Positions 54,963 through 64,000 of a DNA stretch of 64,000 nt are shown in pieces. Below the pieces are notes generated by a model. That model saw only the letters and a list, made by a program, of their open reading frames with translations. It was not told the origin of the DNA and did not search any database. The stretch is taken from positions 265,204 to 329,203 of the forward strand of contig NZ_PNFP01000008.1 of NCBI RefSeq assembly GCF_002940685.1, in the 5' to 3' direction. The stretch is from Ensifer adhaerens (GTDB taxonomy: Bacteria; Pseudomonadota; Alphaproteobacteria; Rhizobiales; Rhizobiaceae). Each line of letters begins with the position of its first letter. Positions within the stretch are counted from its first letter, which is position 1. The position numbers and the translations under genes are program-made.

Positions 54963-55000
54963 CGAAAGGCCCGGTGCGGCGGAGCCGACCGGGCCTTTCG
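54963..55000. terminator. Bidirectional terminator between LysR and Tim44-domain genes
   Basis: CGAAAGGCCCGGT and ACCGGGCCTTTCG form a perfect 13-bp stem around a 12-base loop, between two converging genes. T-rich stretches follow loosely on both strands, so it may serve both. Confidence 0.8.
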
Positions 55001-55022
55001 TGCATTTCATTTCGCCTTGGCG

Positions 55023-56075
55023 TCAGTCGTGGCTGACGCCCTGGATCGCCGAAACCTGCCAGTCGGCGCCCGGCTTGCGGACGAAGGTCCACAGTTCGAC
55101 CGCTTCCGTCAGGTTGTCCGGATCGCCGCTGATCACCTTGCCGGTGGTGCGGTCGCGCATGACGTCGATGCTTTCATAGCGCATGGCGACGGTCGCAAAC
55201 TCGGTTCCGTTTTCCGACCAGGCTTCGGCGACATCACCCTGGACGAGGTGCACGTCGCGCACATCGTTCTTGACGCCGCTCGTCGCGTTGTCGCTGAGCT
55301 CTTCGGCCAGATAGGACATGGCTTCCGGCGTCGTCAGGCGACGCAGCGTGCCATAGTCTTCCGCAGCGTAGGCGGCCTGCACGTCCTTCAGCATCTTTTC
55401 GAACTGTTCGAGGTCGGTCCCCTGGATGCCGATTTCATCGGCCGGCCCGTCGGTGACGGGCGCCGGCTGAGGCGCGGCCTGGGGGCGTGCATTTGCCTGG
55501 CCGCCGGCCTGGCCGCCGCCGATGCTCGGGATCTTGAACGACGGCATGCCGTTCGACGGCGACTGGCCCGACGAGCGCTCGGACGGGCCGGCATAGGCCG
55601 TCTGCTGGCGGTTGCGGCCGAAGAAGCGCATGGCCAGCATGATCAGGCCACCGATCAGCAGCATCTGCACGATCAGGCCGAGGAAGCCGGCAGCGCCGCC
55701 GAAACCACCGCCCATCAGCATGCCGATGAGGCCGCCGACCATCAGGCCGCCGAGCAGCGAACCGCCAAAGCCGCTGAAGAAGCCCGGACGGGCGTTCGGC
55801 TGGGTGGCGTTGGTCGGGCGCGTCTGGCCGGCTGCCGGATTGGTGGCGGCCGGGCCAGCGTCCTGACGCGGCGTCATCGAGCGGTCGATCGGTGCCGCGT
55901 TGGTCGGCGCGGTACGGGTGACCGGCGGCTGCGAGAAGGTGCGGGTGCCGCGGCTGCCAAAGCCGCCGCCCGAGCGCCGCGCTTCGGCGACGTCCACAAC
56001 GGTCAGCGCGACGACCATGCCGATCGCCATCATTGCCAGAGTTCGTCCAAAACGCCCAAATAGCTGCATTGCCAT
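55023..56075 (-). CDS. Tim44-like domain membrane protein
   Basis: The 350-residue product has a signal-like N-terminal segment and a low-complexity linker rich in Pro, Thr, Asn and Arg (about 35-100). Glycine-rich hydrophobic segments at about 100-150 are likely membrane-inserted, and the C-terminal Tim44/TIM44-like domain (about 215-350) contains FEKMLKDVQAAYAAEDYGTLRRLTTPEAMSYL. Alphaproteobacterial relatives are inner-membrane proteins of uncertain function, related to the import motor subunit Tim44. ATG 56075 lies behind AGGGG; a GTG one codon earlier is possible. Confidence 0.87.
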   Translation of the reverse strand: MAMQLFGRFGRTLAMMAIGMVVALTVVDVAEARRSGGGFGSRGTRTFSQPPVTRTAPTNAAPIDRSMTPRQDAGPAATNPAAGQTRPTNATQPNARPGFFSGFGGSLLGGLMVGGLIGMLMGGGFGGAAGFLGLIVQMLLIGGLIMLAMRFFGRNRQQTAYAGPSERSSGQSPSNGMPSFKIPSIGGGQAGGQANARPQAAPQPAPVTDGPADEIGIQGTDLEQFEKMLKDVQAAYAAEDYGTLRRLTTPEAMSYLAEELSDNATSGVKNDVRDVHLVQGDVAEAWSENGTEFATVAMRYESIDVMRDRTTGKVISGDPDNLTEAVELWTFVRKPGADWQVSAIQGVSHD

Positions 56076-56296
56076 CACAACCCCTAATCTTGCTTGGGCT
56101 CGAAGTCCGAGCCATCAGGGCCTGATATAGGGGCTCAGGCCCTGAGATTTAAGCTTTCCGCGTCGCTTTTTGGCCAGTTTACCGTTATCCGACACCGCAA
56201 TCCCGGCTGAATCCGACATGGAATCAGCACCTTCGGCGGGAGCCGCGTCGCGCAAGTCCTGGTGCTCCAACCATGCCCGCTGTTGCCGGACAAGCC

Positions 56297-57892
56297 CTAG
56301 TGATTGGCCGCCAGGATCATCGTCGCCGCCTTTTCGGCGATCATGATCGTCGGCGAATTGGTGTTGCCCGAGGTGATCGTCGGCATGATCGAGGCATCGG
56401 CGATCCGCAATCCCTTAAGGCCCCGCAGGCGCAGTTCCGGATCGACGACGCTGTCGGGATCGGCGCCCATGCGGCAGGTGCCGACCGGGTGGAAGATCGT
56501 CGTGCCGATATCGCCGGCGGCGCGCTTCAGGTCGTCCTCGCTCTCATAGGACGGGCCCGGCTTGAACTCGACCGGATTGAAGCGGGCGAAGGACGGTTGC
56601 CTGACGATCTGCCGGGTCAGGCGAATGGCGCTGACGGCGACGTTGCGGTCGGCTTCGGCCGTCAGGTAGCGCGGGCGGATGTCCGGGGCCGCAGCAAAAT
56701 CCGGACCTTTCAGATGCACGGAGCCACGGCTCTCTGGACGAAGGTTGCAGACGCTGGCGGTGATCGCCGGGAAGGAATGGACGGGCTCGCCGAACTTGTC
56801 GAGCGAGACCGGCTGCACGTGATATTGCAGGTCCGGCGTTTCCTTCTCCGGACCCGAGCGGGTGAAGATACCCAGCTGGCTCGGCGCCATCGCCATCGGG
56901 CCCGAGCGTTTCAGCAGATATTCGAGCCCGATCGACGCCTTGCCGAAGAGCGAGTTGGCCTTTTCGTTGAGCGTCGGCACGCCCGTCACCTTGTAGGCCA
57001 TGCGCAATTGCAGGTGATCCTGCAGGTTCTCGCCGACGCCCGCCCGTTCGTGACGGACTTCGATGCCGTTTTCCTTCAGCACGTCGCCGCGGCCGATGCC
57101 CGAGAGTTCGAGAATATGCGGCGAGCCGATCGCACCGGCGGAAAGCACGGTCTCGCGGGCAGCGCGGGCACGTTTGACCACACCGTCGTGCTGGAACTCG
57201 ACGCCGGCGATGCGGTCGCCCTCGATGATCAGCTTGCGCACATGCGCCTTGGTCAGGACCGTGAGGTTGCCGCGCTTCTGCGCCGGGCGCAGAAATGCCT
57301 TGGCCGTGTTCCAGCGGATGCCCGAGCGCTGGTTGACGTCGAAGTAGCCGGAGCCCTCGTTGCTGCCGCGGTTGAAATCCGGTGTTTCGGGGATGCCGGC
57401 CTCGGTCGCCGCCTTCTGGAACGCGTCAAGCACGTCCCAGCGCACGCGCGCCTTTTCCACCCGCCATTCGCCGCCGGCCCCGTGCATGTCGTTTCCGCCG
57501 CGATAATGGTCCTCGGATTTCTTGAACAGCGGCAGCACGTCGTCCCAGCCCCAGCCGGCGCAGCCGAGCTGGCGCCAGTGGTCGTAATCCTCGGCCTGGC
57601 CGCGCATGTAGATCATGCCATTGATCGACGAGCAGCCGCCGAGCACCTTGCCGCGGGGGTAACCGAGCGAACGACCGTTCAGACCTTCTTCCGCCGCCGT
57701 CGTGAAGCACCAGTCGGTGCGCGGATTGTTGATGCAGTAGAGGTAGCCGACCGGGATGTGGATCCAGTGGTAATTGTCGCGGCCGCCAGCTTCCAGCAGC
57801 AGCACGCGATGGCGCGAATTTTCAGAAAGGCGGTTGGCAAGCACGCAGCCGGCGCTACCCGCCCCGACGACGATGTAGTCGAACGTGTCCAT
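56297..57892 (-). CDS. GMC family flavin oxidoreductase (choline dehydrogenase-like)
   Basis: The 531-residue FAD enzyme has the dinucleotide fold [16 protein letters not shown] (9-24), [15 protein letters not shown] in the flavin-binding region, [21 protein letters not shown] (GMC signature 2), and the catalytic histidine region [10 protein letters not shown] with SGNTNSPT near the C-terminus. It oxidises an alcohol to an aldehyde. It lies 87 bases after livM on the same strand as the final gene of the liv operon, so the transporter probably imports its substrate. Choline itself is not assured, because betA usually sits with bet genes, absent here. Confidence 0.9.
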   Translation of the reverse strand: MDTFDYIVVGAGSAGCVLANRLSENSRHRVLLLEAGGRDNYHWIHIPVGYLYCINNPRTDWCFTTAAEEGLNGRSLGYPRGKVLGGCSSINGMIYMRGQAEDYDHWRQLGCAGWGWDDVLPLFKKSEDHYRGGNDMHGAGGEWRVEKARVRWDVLDAFQKAATEAGIPETPDFNRGSNEGSGYFDVNQRSGIRWNTAKAFLRPAQKRGNLTVLTKAHVRKLIIEGDRIAGVEFQHDGVVKRARAARETVLSAGAIGSPHILELSGIGRGDVLKENGIEVRHERAGVGENLQDHLQLRMAYKVTGVPTLNEKANSLFGKASIGLEYLLKRSGPMAMAPSQLGIFTRSGPEKETPDLQYHVQPVSLDKFGEPVHSFPAITASVCNLRPESRGSVHLKGPDFAAAPDIRPRYLTAEADRNVAVSAIRLTRQIVRQPSFARFNPVEFKPGPSYESEDDLKRAAGDIGTTIFHPVGTCRMGADPDSVVDPELRLRGLKGLRIADASIMPTITSGNTNSPTIMIAEKAATMILAANH

Positions 57893-57979
57893 GGTTCTCT
57901 CTCAATGTTCGGGGCTCGATCCTTGGCTCATCCGGATCGGGCTATGGCTCCCTCCCGCCGACGGGGCGGGAAGGGCCAG

Positions 57980-58975
57980 CTACTGTCTGTGTTCAAATCC
58001 AAGCTTGCGGCCGAGCCGCGAATGATAGAACTCGCCGACGATGCCGCGCCGGAAGACCAGCACGCAGACCATGAAGACGAGGCCGGTGATGATCGTCACC
58101 GGGAATTCGGAGGTTGCGAGATAATTCTGCAGCGTCACGACGAGACCGGCGCCGAAGAGCGGGCCGATCAGCGTGCCGATGCCGCCGAGCAGCGTCATCA
58201 GGATCACCTCGCCCGACATCTGCCAGCCGACATCGGTCAGCGTGGCAAACTGGAAGACCAGCGCCTTGACGCCACCGGCAAGGCCGGTCAGCGCTGCCGA
58301 CATGACGAAGGCCGCGAGCTTGTAGTTGCGCACGGAGTAACCGAGCGACACGGCGCGCGTTTCGTTCTCGCGGATCGATTTCAGGATCATGCCGAAGGGC
58401 GAGTGGATGATGCGCCAGATGATGGCGACGCCGATGACGAAGACGCCGAGCACGAAGTAGTACATGTTCGTCGACTGGCTGAGATCGATGAAGCCGAAGA
58501 GGTGGCCGCGCGGCACGGACTGGATGCCGTCCTCGCCCTTGGTGAACTCCGCCTGCAGGCAGAAGAAATAAAACATCTGCGCCAGCGCCAGCGTGATCAT
58601 CGCGAAATAGATGCCCTGCCGGCGGATCGCCAGATAGCCGACGATCAGCCCGAGAAACGCCGCGCCTGCGACGCCGACGAGAATGCCGAGTTCCGGCGGC
58701 AGGCCCCATTCCTTGACGGCATGGGCGGTGAAGTAGGCCGCCCCGCCGAAGAAGGCCGCGTGGCCGAAGGACAGAAGGCCGGTATAGCCGAGCAGCAGGT
58801 TGAAGGCGCAGGCAAAGAGCGCGAAGCAGAGGAGCTTCATCAGGAAGACGGGGTAGAAGAACAACGGCGCCAGGATGAGGAGCGCCAACCCCAAGCCCAG
58901 GAACACCGTCTGGGCGACGACCGGGCTCTTTTCCTTCGGTTTTTCGATGTCGAGTGTCAGCGTCATATCAAGCAT
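57980..58975 (-). CDS. livM: Branched-chain amino acid-type ABC transporter permease LivM
   Basis: The 331-residue permease has about nine membrane segments and the LivM features NLLLGYTGLLSFGHAAFFGG near the N-terminus and the EAA-like loop SIRENETRAVSLGYSV. It overlaps livH by eight bases and so is translated with it. It forms the membrane channel with LivH. Homology names the family; the substrate may not be an amino acid given the GMC oxidoreductase downstream. Confidence 0.92.
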   Translation of the reverse strand: MLDMTLTLDIEKPKEKSPVVAQTVFLGLGLALLILAPLFFYPVFLMKLLCFALFACAFNLLLGYTGLLSFGHAAFFGGAAYFTAHAVKEWGLPPELGILVGVAGAAFLGLIVGYLAIRRQGIYFAMITLALAQMFYFFCLQAEFTKGEDGIQSVPRGHLFGFIDLSQSTNMYYFVLGVFVIGVAIIWRIIHSPFGMILKSIRENETRAVSLGYSVRNYKLAAFVMSAALTGLAGGVKALVFQFATLTDVGWQMSGEVILMTLLGGIGTLIGPLFGAGLVVTLQNYLATSEFPVTIITGLVFMVCVLVFRRGIVGEFYHSRLGRKLGFEHRQ

Positions 58976-59855
58976 CCCGGCCGAAGAGGCCTGCCGGCCG
59001 TATCAGGAGAACGATGGCCATGATCACGAAGATCACGATGTTGGAGGCCTCCGGATAGAAGACCTTGGTCAGCCCCTCGGCGACGCCGAGAAGGTAGCCG
59101 GTGACGATCGCACCCATGATCGAGCCCATGCCGCCGACGACCACCACGGCGAAGACGACGATGATGATGTTGGAGCCCATCAGCGGCGAGACCTGGTAGA
59201 TCGGTGCTGCAAGCACACCCGCAAGGGCGGCAAGTGCTGCTCCGAGCGCATAGGTGAGCGTCAGCAGGAAGGGCACGTTGATGCCGAAGGATTGCACCAG
59301 CACCGGGTTTTCGGTTGCCGCCCGCAGATAGGAGCCGAGCTTGGTCTTTTCGATCACAAGCCAGGTGCCGATGCACACGACAAGCGAGAAGACAATCACC
59401 CAGCCGCGATAGATGGGCAGGAACATGAAGCCGAGATTGGTGCCGCCGGCAAGGGCCGCCGGCGTCGCATAGGGCTGGCCGGAGGCGCCATAGAGATAGC
59501 GGAAGGTGCCCTCGATCGTCAGTGCCAGGCCGAAAGTGAAGAGCAGGCCATAGAGGGGGTCGAGCGTATAGAGGCGTCTCAGCATCGTGCGCTCGATCAC
59601 CGCGCCGACGAGGCCGACGGCAATGGGGGCGACGACCAGCGCCGGCCAGTAGCCGAGACCGAAGTGGGACAGCAGCAGCCAGGCGAAGAAGGCGCCGAGC
59701 ATGTATTGCGCGCCATGGGCGAAGTTGATGACCCGCAGCAGGCCGAAGATGATGGCAAGGCCGAGGCTGAGCAGCGCATAGAACGAGCCGTTGATCAGCC
59801 CGATCAGGAGCTGCCCGAGCAAGGCCTGCATGGGAATTCCGAAAATCGTACTCAT
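58968..59855 (-). CDS. livH: Branched-chain amino acid-type ABC transporter permease LivH
   Basis: The 295-residue permease has about eight membrane helices. Typical LivH stretches are LINGSFYALLSLGLAIIFGLLRVINFAHGAQYMLGAF and the cytoplasmic loop RAATENPVLVQSFGINV. Only three bases separate it from livF and it overlaps livM, showing tight operon packing. Confidence 0.92.
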   Translation of the reverse strand: MSTIFGIPMQALLGQLLIGLINGSFYALLSLGLAIIFGLLRVINFAHGAQYMLGAFFAWLLLSHFGLGYWPALVVAPIAVGLVGAVIERTMLRRLYTLDPLYGLLFTFGLALTIEGTFRYLYGASGQPYATPAALAGGTNLGFMFLPIYRGWVIVFSLVVCIGTWLVIEKTKLGSYLRAATENPVLVQSFGINVPFLLTLTYALGAALAALAGVLAAPIYQVSPLMGSNIIIVVFAVVVVGGMGSIMGAIVTGYLLGVAEGLTKVFYPEASNIVIFVIMAIVLLIRPAGLFGRDA

Positions 59856-59858
59856 CGC

Positions 59859-60560
<702 letters not shown>

Positions 60561-60561
60561 C

Positions 60562-61344
60562 TCAGGCCTCCTCGGTGCCCATATAGGCGGTGCGCACGCG
60601 CGGGTCGGCGGACACCTCGGCGTAGTCGCCCTCCGCCAGGATCTCGCCGCGCTGCAGCACGGTGACGTGGTGGCAGAGCGTCGAGACGACGGAGAGGTTG
60701 TGCTCGACCATCAGCACGGCACGTTCGCGCGCCACCTCGCGGATGATCTCGGCAACCATGCCGACATCCTCGTGGCCCATGCCGGCCATCGGCTCGTCCA
60801 AGAGCAGCACCTTGGGATCGAGCGCCAGCGTCGTTGCGATTTCGAGCACGCGCTTGCGGCCATAGGAAAGATCGGCGGCAATGGCATTGCGCTCCCGGTC
60901 GAGACCGACCGAGCGGATCAGCTGGTCGGCCTTGGCGTTGAGGCTGTCGAGCGCCGAGATCGGTTTCCAGAACTGGGTCGCCAGCCCGTTCGGTCGCTGC
61001 AGCGCAACGCGCACATTGTCGAGCACGCTCAGATGCGGAAAGACGGCGGAGATCTGGAACGAGCGCACCAGCCCCATGCGCGCCACCTTGTCCGGTGCCG
61101 TGCGGGTGATGTCCTCGCCAAGCAGCGTGATCGTGCCGTCGGTCGGCTGCAGGAACTTGGTCAACAGGTTGAAGACCGTCGTCTTGCCGGCGCCGTTCGG
61201 ACCGATCAGCGCATGCACGCGCGCATGATGGACGTCGAGATTGACGTTGTTGACGGCGGTGAAGCCACCAAAGTCGCGGCGCAGGCCGCGGGCGGAGAGA
61301 ACCACCCGCGGCGCGCCGTTCGGTTCGTTGACCGGTGCGCCCAT
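60562..61344 (-). CDS. livG: ABC transporter ATP-binding protein LivG
   Basis: The 260-residue ATPase has Walker A GPNGAGKTT, a LivG-type signature LSYGRKRVLEIA, and Walker B VLLLDEPMAGM followed by the VLMVEHNLSVV switch. The longer central helix and the C-terminal AYMGTEEA tail are LivG features. It begins four bases after the binding-protein gene. Confidence 0.93.
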   Translation of the reverse strand: MGAPVNEPNGAPRVVLSARGLRRDFGGFTAVNNVNLDVHHARVHALIGPNGAGKTTVFNLLTKFLQPTDGTITLLGEDITRTAPDKVARMGLVRSFQISAVFPHLSVLDNVRVALQRPNGLATQFWKPISALDSLNAKADQLIRSVGLDRERNAIAADLSYGRKRVLEIATTLALDPKVLLLDEPMAGMGHEDVGMVAEIIREVARERAVLMVEHNLSVVSTLCHHVTVLQRGEILAEGDYAEVSADPRVRTAYMGTEEA

Positions 61345-61348
61345 CGCG

Positions 61349-62554
61349 TCAGGACTTCACGAGGTCGCAGCCGCTCTTGGCCGGATCGATGAAGGCTTCG
61401 GCACCCGGAATGGTGGCGAGCACCTTGAAGTAATCCCAGGGTTCCTTGCTTTCGTCCGGCTTCTTCACTTCCAGAAGATACATGTCGTGGATCATGCGGC
61501 CATTCTCGGCGACCTTGCCGTTTTCGGCGAAGACATCGTTGACCGGCAGCGCACGCAGTTCCTTGGCAACGGCATCGGCGTCGTCCGTGCCGGCCTTCTC
61601 GATCGCCTTCAGATAGGAAAGCACGGCCGAGTAGGTGCCGGCATGCACCATGTTCGGCATCTTGCCGGTGCGCTCCATGAAGCGCTTGCCGAACTTGGCG
61701 CTTTCTTCGTTGCGGTTCCAGTAGAAGCCTTCGGTGAGCGTCAGGCCTTGCGCCGCTTCAAGCCCGAGACCATGGACTTCGGCGAGCGTGAAGAGCAGCG
61801 CTGCCAAGCGCTGGCCGCCCTGGACGATGCCGAATTCGGCCGCCTGCTTGATGGCGTTCGAGGTGTCGAGGCCGGCATTGGCAAGGCCGATCACCTTGGC
61901 GCCGGAGGATTGCGCCTGCAACAGGAAGGAGGAGAAGTCGGTGGTTGCCAGCGGATGGCGGACGGAACCGACGACCGTGCCGCCGTTTTCCTTGACGTAG
62001 TTGCTGGTGTTTTCCTCGAGCGAATAACCGAAGGCATAGTCGGCGGTCAGGAAGAACCAGCTGTCGCCGCCCTGCTTGACGAGCGCGCCGCCGGTGCCGA
62101 CGGCCAGCGCATGGGTGTCATAGGCCCAGTGGAAACCATAGGGCGAGCACTGCTTGCCGGTGAGCTCGGTGGTCGCTGCACCGGTGTTGATGGTGATCCT
62201 CTTCTTTTCCTTCGACAGCGCCTGTACCGCAAGGCCGACCGAGGAGCTGGTCAGCTCCATGATGCTGTCGACCTGTTCGGTATCGTACCATTGACGGGCG
62301 ATGTTGGAGGCGATGTCGGCCTTGTTCTGGTGGTCGGCGGTAATCACTTCCACCGGCACGCCGAGCACCTTGCCGCCGAAATCCTCGACCGCCATCAGCG
62401 CCGCCTCGTAGGAGGACTTGCCGCCGAAGTCGGCATAGACGCCGGACTGGTCGTTCAGGATGCCGATCTTGACCTTTCCGTCGGATGCATCGGCGAAAGC
62501 GGCCGTGCTGCTGGCAAGCATCGCTGCCAATGTTACGATCAGTTTCTTCGTCAT
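61349..62554 (-). CDS. ABC transporter substrate-binding protein (Leu/Ile/Val-like)
   Basis: The 401-residue periplasmic protein has a signal peptide (MTKKLIVTLAAMLASSTAAFA) and a type 1 periplasmic binding fold (VKIGILNDQSGVYADFGGKSSYEAALMAVEDFGG). AGGAGG precedes tandem ATGs; ATG 62554 has the better spacing, and 62557 is the alternative. It is the first gene of the operon with livG, livF, livH, livM and the GMC oxidoreductase. In this broad family ligands include amino acids, amides, alcohol-derived acids and aromatics. Confidence 0.92.
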   Translation of the reverse strand: MTKKLIVTLAAMLASSTAAFADASDGKVKIGILNDQSGVYADFGGKSSYEAALMAVEDFGGKVLGVPVEVITADHQNKADIASNIARQWYDTEQVDSIMELTSSSVGLAVQALSKEKKRITINTGAATTELTGKQCSPYGFHWAYDTHALAVGTGGALVKQGGDSWFFLTADYAFGYSLEENTSNYVKENGGTVVGSVRHPLATTDFSSFLLQAQSSGAKVIGLANAGLDTSNAIKQAAEFGIVQGGQRLAALLFTLAEVHGLGLEAAQGLTLTEGFYWNRNEESAKFGKRFMERTGKMPNMVHAGTYSAVLSYLKAIEKAGTDDADAVAKELRALPVNDVFAENGKVAENGRMIHDMYLLEVKKPDESKEPWDYFKVLATIPGAEAFIDPAKSGCDLVKS

Positions 62555-62760
62555 CATGTCCTCCTCCAGGGCTTGGAACCGTAACGAAACACAGCGCAAA
62601 CGCGCGCGCCGTTTCCGGCACGCTGTCAGCAACGCCGGATCGTCCATTTCGTTCTGTTCATATTTGGCCAGACATGCTCCTCAGATGTCGGCTCTATCCG
62701 TTACAATCCGGAAAAAACCGCTTGGATGCAAGCGCCGCCGACCGTAAATTGCAAACAGGG

Positions 62761-62780
62761 TCTGTTCATTTTCGAACAGA
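62761..62780. promoter_or_regulatory. Inverted repeat in the liv/LysR divergent promoter
   Basis: TCTGTTC (62761-62767) and GAACAGA (62774-62780) form a perfect 7-bp inverted repeat with a six-base spacer, ending 12 bases before the LysR start codon. It fits a LysR-type operator shared by both units. Confidence 0.55.
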
Positions 62781-62792
62781 TGGGGAGTGACA

Positions 62793-63737
62793 ATGAATCC
62801 GAATTTCACATGGGACGATCTGCAGTTCTTTCTGGCGGTCGCCCGCACCGGGCAATTGTCGACGGCGGCGCGCAGGCTCAGAACCAGCCACGCCACGGTT
62901 TCGCGGCGGATCGACCGGCTGGAATTCGCGCTCAAGGTGAAGCTGTTCGAGCGCAATCCGCGCGGCTACGTCCTGACCGGTATGGGTCAGCGCTTCATCG
63001 AGACGGCCGAGCGCATCGAGCGCGAGACCGAACAGCTGCAGCTCGACATCAATGATGGGCTGACCGCACAGCGCGGCGTGGTGCGGCTGAGCACGCTCGA
63101 AGGCTTCGGCAATTTCTTCCTCGCCGACCGGCTGGCGGATTTTGCCGCGCGCTACCCGAACGTCTCGCTGGAGCTGGTGGCGATCCAGCAGATCATGTCG
63201 CTGTCGCGCAAGGAGGCGGACATCCAGGTGGCGCTGACGGCGCCGAAGGCCGGCCCCTATCATTCCGAGGTGCTCACCCCCTATACGCTGCATGTCTATG
63301 GCGCACGCAGCTATCTGGCCAGGCATGCGCCGATCACCGGTCGCAACGACCTCGCGGCGCATCGTTTCGTCGGGTACATCGAAGACATGATCTTTGCGCC
63401 CGGCCTCGATTATCTCGGCGAATTGCAGCCGGGACTGCGGGCGCATTTCCAGAGTTCGAGCATTCTCACCCAGCTGAAGGCGGTGCGTCAGGGACTTGGT
63501 CTCTGCGTGCTGCCGCACTTCATGGCGCGGGAGGCAGAGGATCTGGATATCGTTCTGCCCGACGAGATCGAGCTCAAGCGCACCTATTGGATGGTATGCC
63601 ATCGGGATCTCCTGGCGGTTCCACGGGTGAGGGCGGTTCGGGAGTTTCTGCTGCAGACGGTCCGGGAGAATCGCGGCGATTTCATCCGCGAGGCGGCGCC
63701 GTTGCCGGTGAGCGCGCGGCGCGTGTCGCGACCGTAA
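62793..63737 (+). CDS. LysR family transcriptional regulator
   Basis: The 314-residue protein has the LysR winged helix (DDLQFFLAVARTGQLSTAARRLRTSHATVSRRIDRLEFALK) followed by an effector domain. GGGGAG precedes ATG 62793; the in-frame GTG six bases upstream overlaps that site. It is divergent from the liv-GMC operon, with a 7-bp inverted repeat just before its start, so it is the likely regulator of that operon. The effector is unknown. Confidence 0.92.
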   Translation: MNPNFTWDDLQFFLAVARTGQLSTAARRLRTSHATVSRRIDRLEFALKVKLFERNPRGYVLTGMGQRFIETAERIERETEQLQLDINDGLTAQRGVVRLSTLEGFGNFFLADRLADFAARYPNVSLELVAIQQIMSLSRKEADIQVALTAPKAGPYHSEVLTPYTLHVYGARSYLARHAPITGRNDLAAHRFVGYIEDMIFAPGLDYLGELQPGLRAHFQSSSILTQLKAVRQGLGLCVLPHFMAREAEDLDIVLPDEIELKRTYWMVCHRDLLAVPRVRAVREFLLQTVRENRGDFIREAAPLPVSARRVSRP

Positions 63738-63904
63738 TGGGTGTCGGATCATGGCGGGATTGCGAATTCCCGGTGTCCGGCCGGTGATTTGCGGCCCGAT
63801 AGCGCGGGAAAGCGGTCTTCAAAACCGACCGAATTTATCAACAGCCTGTATTTATGTTTTATTTCAATGGGTTGTCTGTTTTTGAAGTTTTTTTGAAGAT
63901 GTCT

Positions 63905-63934
63905 GTTGACGTCTGCGAGGTGTGGGGTCTATAA
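63905..63934 (+). promoter_or_regulatory. Strong sigma70-type promoter, rRNA-operon-like
   Basis: TTGACG (63905-63910) and CTATAAG (63928-63934) are spaced 17 bases and lie after a T-rich stretch (63838-63900) that could act as an UP element. Rhizobial rRNA operons have promoters of this type. No gene starts before the window ends, so an rRNA operon just beyond the edge is an inference. Confidence 0.5.
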
Positions 63935-64000
63935 GCCCGATCACTGACGAGGGCGGCGGCGCTGCTGGCGACGACGACCTTCGCTCTAGAGTTTCCTGGT

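Noticed and set aside
63813..63827. Hairpin CGGT-CTTCAAA-ACCG that looks like an anticodon arm with TCA (tRNA-Sec type)
   Set aside because: No acceptor stem, long variable arm or T-arm can be formed from the flanking bases, so it is not a tRNA gene.

Overview
The window reads as chromosomal DNA of a rhizobial alphaproteobacterium, most likely Sinorhizobium/Ensifer. It is GC-rich and densely coded, and it carries typical alphaproteobacterial genes: fds-type NAD-linked formate dehydrogenase, a C4-pathway 5-aminolevulinate synthase (hemA), TamA/TamB, and rocF-rocD with an Lrp-type regulator. It also carries intergenic palindromic repeats of the kind seen in Rhizobiaceae. From memory, the cox-like/hemA/dxr neighbourhood resembles the S. 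meliloti chromosome; no search was run.

Layout. 1-2.3 kb: end of an fds operon (fdsA, fdhD, fdsD). 2.4-5.2 kb: a soluble double-PAS chemoreceptor and a CheW. 5.4-8.3 kb: arginine catabolism (ornithine aminotransferase, arginase, divergent Lrp regulator). 8.4-10.5 kb: a VOC protein, an APH(3')-type kinase and a MerR regulator. 10.6-16.9 kb: tamB and tamA. 17-19 kb: an MFS exporter and a glycine-zipper lipoprotein. 19.2-23 kb: a form II coxSLM-like molybdenum hydroxylase. 23-26 kb: hemA behind an FNR/FixK-like box, a palindromic repeat, and dxr. 26-30.5 kb: small envelope proteins, an SDR-RidA pair and a LysR regulator. 30.5-32.2 kb: an AT-rich accessory spot beside tRNA-Arg(CCT), with a duplicated tRNA 3' half and an acyltransferase. 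32.4-35 kb: a ROK kinase, UPF0303 and AGE-family cassette. 35-39 kb: metH behind a perfect 20-bp palindrome. 39-46 kb: a hydrolase, two DUF1254-type proteins, an adenylate cyclase-TPR protein, a YHS protein and an ankyrin protein. 46-49.3 kb: racemase-like gene, MFS transporter and RpiR regulator. 49.3-54.9 kb: PPK2, aldehyde dehydrogenase, MFS, DUF606 transporter and LysR regulator. 55-63.7 kb: a Tim44-domain protein, then a liv-type ABC transporter operon ending in a GMC oxidoreductase, with a divergent LysR gene. The last 100 bases look like a strong, rRNA-operon-like promoter.

How the genes work together. Several blocks pair a regulator with its likely targets and a visible inverted repeat: Lrp/arginase, LysR/SDR-RidA, RpiR/MFS-racemase and LysR/liv-GMC. 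The metH promoter region carries a SahR-like operator. Most of the window is ordinary core genome.

The less ordinary parts are the tRNA-Arg mini-island, a regulator whose C-terminus is encoded by a dispersed repeat, a racemase-like protein lacking both expected catalytic cysteines, an SDR lacking its catalytic tyrosine next to a shortened RidA protein, and the liv-GMC operon. No CRISPR array, prophage or intact insertion sequence was seen.
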